Shown here: positions 41,434 to 46,291 of the stretch, one piece after another
Layout of the letters: the number at the start of each line of letters is the position of its first letter
Numbering within the stretch: the first letter of the stretch is position 1
Assembly: GCA_024196135.1 (NCBI GenBank)
Contig: JAMQCK010000163.1
Location: 1-46,291 of the forward strand
Direction of reading: 5' to 3'
Origin: Pleurotus ostreatus/Saccharomyces cerevisiae fusant
Lineage: Eukaryota > Opisthokonta
Length of the DNA: 46,291 nucleotides
Position numbers and translations under genes: made by a program
Notes under the pieces: generated by a model
Databases searched by the model: none
Told to the model about the DNA's origin: nothing
Seen by the model: only the letters and a program-made list of their open reading frames with translations

Positions 41434-44045
41434 ATGCCCGTGCGCGATGAGAGCAACATGATCCGGATTTTGCTCGGATTTTCAGTCCTTGCGTCGTATG
41501 CGACGTCGTCGTCAGCAATTGGTGGCGTCGCGCTGCTCTTCAACAATCACGGAAACTGGACAGTGAGTACTTCATCTGGTTTTCTCATCCATGCTGTTAG
41601 CTAATCCACCATGTAGAGCTTTGCGGATGAGCCGAGCGCACTTCTGTTCTTCGATCCCGCGACTCGAAGGCAAGCCGGTTCGATATGCGCTGACCACGGC
41701 GAGCAGCTGTTACACATCGAGAATGTTGCGAGGTAAGCTCTTTGCTCAATCTTGACACAAAGCTCAGCTGAAAGACGTCGATAGCTTTGAGCGTTATCTC
41801 GTGTACTACGAGTACCTGGACCAATTTCCCTCTGACCAGTTACTTTGGGCGGACGCGGACGATCCAGTCGCGTCGAATGGGACCAATGCGATACTACCGA
41901 CCGTCGCGAATGACCGGCTGGACGCTCGACTGCCCTTCTTGTGTACTAACTCTGCGCCGCACACCCACCGCGTCGACACGGATTTCACGGACCATCCGCG
42001 TACGACCGTAAGGTCCAGCGGGCACGAGTTCATTGGCACGCGCGACCATCTCGTCTTCCGGTTCATGGGCATTCCATATGCGCAGCCGCCGACGGGATCG
42101 TTGCGCTTCAAGTACCCGAAGGAGCCTGAGGCGAAGGATATCGATGCTACCGTGTGTAAGCTATCTTCAAGCAAAGCGCGATAGATTCGAGCTCACGTCG
42201 TTTAGTCAAGCCGGCTTGCCTCCAGAACGGCTTTTTCGGGAACAATGACTATGGGTTGAATCCATGGGGTACTAGCGAGGACTGGTGAGTGCATTGTACC
42301 TGCTTTTGTCCGCTTAGCTGACGCTCGCAGTCTATACTTGAACGTCTACACGCCCTACCTACCGCTCAACGCGAGCTCGACGGCCGCGAAGCCCGTTATC
42401 TTCTGGATCCACGGCGGCGGTAACACTGGCGGCACCGGCGCGGACGCGACCTTTGACGGCGGTAGTCTGGCATCGCGCGCGGACGTGGTCGTTGTGACTA
42501 TCAATCACAGGCTGAATATCTTCGGTGAGCTTGGTTCCTCTTCCCTCTCGCCCTCGTCCTCTTCGTCGACGGCCTGACAATCGTCTATGGCCTTTGAATT
42601 GTCGACGCGTGACTGACCTACACCGACAGGCTTCCTTGCTCTAGCAGACGGCGTCGTCACCGGCAACTACGCCCTCGCGGACAAGATCGCCGCGCTCGAG
42701 TGGGTGAAGGCGCACATCGCGGACTTTGGCGGCGACCCGGAGCGGGTGACCATCATCGGGCAGTCGGCGGGCGGCTCGTCGGTCATCGACCTCGTTGTGT
42801 CGCCGAAAGCGGCCGGCCTGTTCTCGCGCGCGGTGTCGATGTCGGGCGGCGCGGGGACGATTAAGACGCCGCAGGAAGGGGAGGCGACGGCGGGTGAGTC
42901 TTTTCAGTTACCGTTGATGTTGGGAGTGATCAGTAACACGCTCTGTCAGGTCCTGTTATTGCTGAGCATTGTCCTGGTGTCAATGGTACGGAACGACTTG
43001 CTTGTCTGCAAGATCTTCCGGCGGAGACGCTCCTCAAGATGACCGAGATCCTATCTTCGTGGACGACTACCGACGACGGTGTGTACCGCAGTGGTTCCTC
43101 GGTCGACCGTGCCGCGTCTGGTGCGGATGGAGTGAACTCCGTTTATTATATGGCGGGCTTCCTTCCCGACGAGGGGCAATCGTAAGTCGAGTTCGAGACC
43201 ATGTAAGGCATCTCTTGCTGACAAGATTGCAGTCTCCTCGGTGAGGCCATTGAACCGGATGCGAAGGACTTCAAGGATACCTTGACGAAGGTCGTGAGCG
43301 AGCAGACTGCCGACGCGGTCATCGAGTCTGGCTTGTGGAAGATCGACGATGAGTTTACACCATGTATGATCGCTGGCCGCTTGTGTACGCCGATGCAAGA
43401 GGTTTGTTGACTTTTCCCTCAGACAACGCGACGATCAACGTCTACACGATGCAGCATCTTACATGCCATGCGGAAGAGTTTATTGCCGCTGCGGCTTCGT
43501 CTGGCGCTTTCCCTTCTATGTGAGTTCTCGCTCGTAGCTTCCTGATTGACTGAGGTCGAACGATTCCCAGACACGTATATAACATGCATTGGGCGTACGC
43601 GCTGTCGTACTACGACCCGTACAATCTCTGCACCTTCCCCGTTGGCAAGCCGGAGACGCCGTACTACAAGTGTCACAGCGGTGATCTGTACGAGGTGCGC
43701 ATCCTTCTCATGATGGTCTTCGACCTAACCCTAACGCGTCTACCGCAGGTCTTCGGCACATACTATATCTTCGACCAGCCGGTCCGCACGACGGAGGACA
43801 TCCACCACACCGTCCTCGTGCAGGACATCCTCGGCGCCTTCGCGCGCACGGGCGACCCTAATCCGGACACTAAGTACCTCACGGTGCGCGGGTACGAGAG
43901 CACCCTGGACGCGATGCGGAAGTGGAAGTGGCCGGCGTATACGCGGGACGAGCCGAATGTTGTGGCACTGAGGTATTCGGCGCTAGCAGTGGAGGATGGG
44001 CTTCCAGATAGGAAGAGGTGTAAGGTGTTGTTGGAGGCGGCGTGA
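41434..44045 (+). CDS. Secreted type-B carboxylesterase/lipase
   Basis: Eleven exons (41434-41562, 41617-41732, 41785-42155, 42206-42284, 42331-42524, 42630-42893, 42950-43181, 43233-43363, 43423-43519, 43571-43694, 43749-44045) give 677 residues, or 669 from the in-frame ATG at 41458, which directly precedes the signal peptide (MIRILLGFSVLASYATSSSA). It belongs to the alpha/beta-hydrolase family of carboxylesterases. Motifs: FMGIPYAQPPTGSLRF, SEDCLYLNVYTP, oxyanion HGGGNTGG, nucleophile GQSAGGS (Ser342), and a late His motif CHSGDLYEVFG. The N-terminal part before FMGIPYAQ is longer than in typical members. Substrates could be lipid or aromatic esters; I cannot say which. All introns are 45-106 nt and keep frame. 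Confidence 0.93.
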
Positions 44046-44678
44046 ACACTCAGGTGTACACTACGAACTCGATCAGTACGACTTCTACGAACTCATTTCG
44101 CACGATTGTCTCATGTTGTATCGTTCAATCAACTCATTCGCATCGGCCTACGCTTGGCGCTCGAGTGCATAGAGGCTCTCAGAGGCCAAGACTCTGGGCT
44201 GCGGGTTTCAGGCTGCGGTTACGAGAATAAATAAGTGCATTGTGCAGTCAAGCAACTGGTCGTCGGCTACAGTCCATGCGACGCCAGCTCTGATATGCGA
44301 TACACGCAAAGCGGGCGGTCGGGTCAGAGGCAATGCAGAGTACAGTACTACAGCGGTAGGTATTGTAAGCTACATTCCCTGGGGCATCGTAGGATGAAGT
44401 ACATATCGTACTATACAACGATGCGTCGCCGGTATGATGGTAGTACACGAAAGCAAGAAGAGAGGAAAGGAGAAAAGATACGTACGTATATAAGAGTGGG
44501 AAGGGGGAAGAACGCGCCGTGCTGGGCATTCATCGTACAGCCGTAGATAGAGGGACCGAGCGAGCGATGTCTCCATCCAAGCAGTGTCGTGAAGCACGGG
44601 CGCGGGATGCGTCGACAGCCACGGACACGTAGCGAGGGCTGCTACTACCGACGGCATCCGCAAGCGAAATACGTCCTC
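44046..44678. other. Intergenic region between convergent genes
   Basis: It lies between the esterase (plus) and the partial gene (minus) and holds both 3' flanks. Open frames on both strands lack features. A TATATAAG-like element near 44488 (plus) has no gene behind it. Confidence 0.4.
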
Positions 44679-46291
44679 CTACTGCTGGCCTGGGTTACCG
44701 GGCTTTGGAACCGGTGGGAGCCGAGGGTAAGTGCAACCTGGCTGGTATGCGCTCGAGCCCGGCATGGGCGGAAACCACAAGTCGTCTGGGGCCTGCTGGT
44801 TGTCCGAGGAGTGGCCCTGAACCGTAAGACCCGATGCGGGGCCATCCAAGGTTTGCACGCCCGAGGAAGGGCCAGCACCGGGGGTCTGAGTGGCGTTCGA
44901 AGCTTTATACTGCCTCTCGGCCTCCCCTTTCTGCGCCTTAGTCCAGAGCTTTTTAGGGACTACGTCCGTCATCGGAGGATTTTCTCCATCTTCGGCATTT
45001 TTTCGACGTTTGTGTAATCGATAGTCACCGTGGAAGGTCGGCTCCTGAGGGCGAGGTCTCTTGGCCGGTGGCTTGTCGACGGGCTTGTCGGTCGGGCTTG
45101 ACTGACGCTTGCGCTTGTTGCCTTTCTGCGTTACGGGCGCAGCAACCAACCGTCCTCCGTCATCTACGGCTGAAGCACCACTCCCGGACGGAGGTGGGCG
45201 AGCGTAGTCGACAGGGGAAGGGGCTTCATTTGCGACGTGTGCGTAGCCGGCCTGCGAGGGAGGCTGCGCGCCACCATTGAAGGGGCCGTAGTAGCCTTGC
45301 TGAGGCATCGGGGGCGGCGGAGCGCAGGGGTACGCATAGCCGGGACCTGGCATCCCTTGGCCATAGTGGGGGAGTGCGGGAAGCCCAGGTAGTGCAAGGC
45401 CCAGGTACTGAGGGAGTGCGGAGCCATAGGTTGGATTGGCGAAGGAGTAGGGAGGTCGGGGGAAAGCCGCAGGCGCTGCGAAGTGGTGCTGAGGAGCCGG
45501 CGGCGCGAGGTAGGGGTTGTAGGCGGGTCCTTGGTCGAACTGGTTGATGGTGAAGTACTGAGGACGGCGCAGCGCGTTGTTGTTCTGAGCACCTAGGTGC
45601 ACAACTTGGCTAGCGCTGATCGGCGCGCGCTCGGACTGCACTTCGCGAGGCGGGGTCAAACTATGTACCCGTTAGAGCATGCAAAGACAATGAACTGATG
45701 TCGAGCTCACCCGCCGCTTGACGATGGACCAGAGGGCGGCGTCAAAGCCCGCATCTCGAGGGTCTGCTGGAGACCTGTCGAGGACGCGTTCGCGCCTCGA
45801 GCAACTTCGCCACTGTTGACACCCTTCGCTTCCGCCGCCCTCGTCCCGGTGCTCTTCTCAGTCGAATTCTCCGCTTTCTCCTGATCCCTCTCCCATTCCT
45901 CACTCACACCTCGCGGCGTAATGGCGCCTTCAGCGCGGTGCGCGATGTCCGACTCGGTAGACGATGACCTCGAGTGGCCATGAGGAGCGTGGTTGGGGGC
46001 GACGCTGGATGCTGGCTCGTTCTCGGCTGCGGCATCGTCGGCCGTGGATTCCAAGGAGGGTAAGGGGTGCGGAGCGACCGGGTCTGAGGGGGCGTTGGGA
46101 GTGGCGGCGGCAGTGGATTGAGGTTGCTCGTCGTTGGTAGGGGCGTCCGGAGTGGCGAGGGCATCTGGCGAGGCTTCTTCTGCGAGGACGTCCCCGCTCT
46201 CGGCATTGTAAAAGAACTGATTGGAGATGTTCAGCGACGGGAGAAGGTGGAAAATTAGGCCACGTACCGCTCCGAGATCAAAGTCCCCCGA
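44679..46291 (-). CDS. Proline-rich nuclear-type orphan, 5' truncated by the window edge
   Basis: Minus-strand exons 46291-46268 (cut), 46216-45711 and 45660-44679 give at least 503 residues; introns are 51 and 50 nt with GTACGT and GTGAGC donors. The first exon reads SGDFDLGA and the second begins FFYNAESGDVLAEEASPDAL. The protein is disordered: an acidic/Ser-rich N-terminal half, then a Pro/Tyr/Gly/Ala-rich middle and basic clusters (KGNKRKRQ, PPAKRPRPQE, YRLHKRRKN) that suggest nuclear import. The motif KKLWTKAQKGEAERQYKASN near the end may be helical. No domain is recognised. The start codon and any upstream domain lie beyond the window. Its style is like the other orphan nuclear-type proteins here. 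Confidence 0.7.

Noticed and set aside
43724..43737. Telomere-like CCTAACCCTAAC
   Set aside because: Only two repeat units, inside the last intron of the carboxylesterase; too short to mean a telomere or subtelomere.

Overview
The window looks like nuclear DNA of an agaricomycete basidiomycete, most likely a polypore-type mushroom (order inferred). Genes are intron-dense, with introns of about 46-60 nt, GTRNGT donors, CTGAC/CTAAC branch points and YAG acceptors. Third codon positions are GC-rich. It carries two families that are expanded in mushrooms: DUF6535 membrane proteins and FunK1 fungal-type kinases. There are no bacterial, organellar, CRISPR or convincing tRNA features. All gene models were spliced by hand from reading frame, splice consensus and remembered family motifs, so exon edges are predictions.

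Left part (1-9 kb): a non-coding start with a short degenerate repeat, then a small Bud6/Aip3 N-terminal-domain protein, the ribosomal protein eL37 gene (with a 7-nt micro-exon), and a tandem pair of paralogous single-pass membrane proteins that share a tail motif and intron phase.

Middle left (9.7-19.6 kb): a lineage-specific region. It holds a DUF6535 four-helix membrane protein (minus), a decayed zone with a relic of a FunK1 C-terminal tail and fragments of other frames, two orphan plus-strand genes, and an intact FunK1 kinase (minus) whose 3' end lies 27 nt from its convergent orphan neighbour.

Middle right (21-31 kb): a large 16-exon calpain-family cysteine protease with a complete Cys/His/Asn triad and an N-terminal heptad-repeat expansion, a proline/alanine-rich basic orphan, and a partly resolvable gene for a multi-pass membrane protein that may be decaying.

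Right part (32-46 kb): two diverged members of an apparently uncharacterised zinc-finger-like family (C-x9-C-x20-H-x3-4-H, acidic DAEGE motif) flank a GFA/CENP-V-type zinc enzyme. A small secreted protein, a secreted type-B carboxylesterase with 11 exons, and a proline-rich nuclear-type protein running off the right edge complete the window.

The genes do not form an obvious pathway. The layout is housekeeping islands (eL37, calpain, GFA, esterase) set in fast-evolving, orphan-rich DNA. The most novel material is the paired-finger family, the tandem membrane paralogs and the FunK1 relic next to an intact FunK1 gene.
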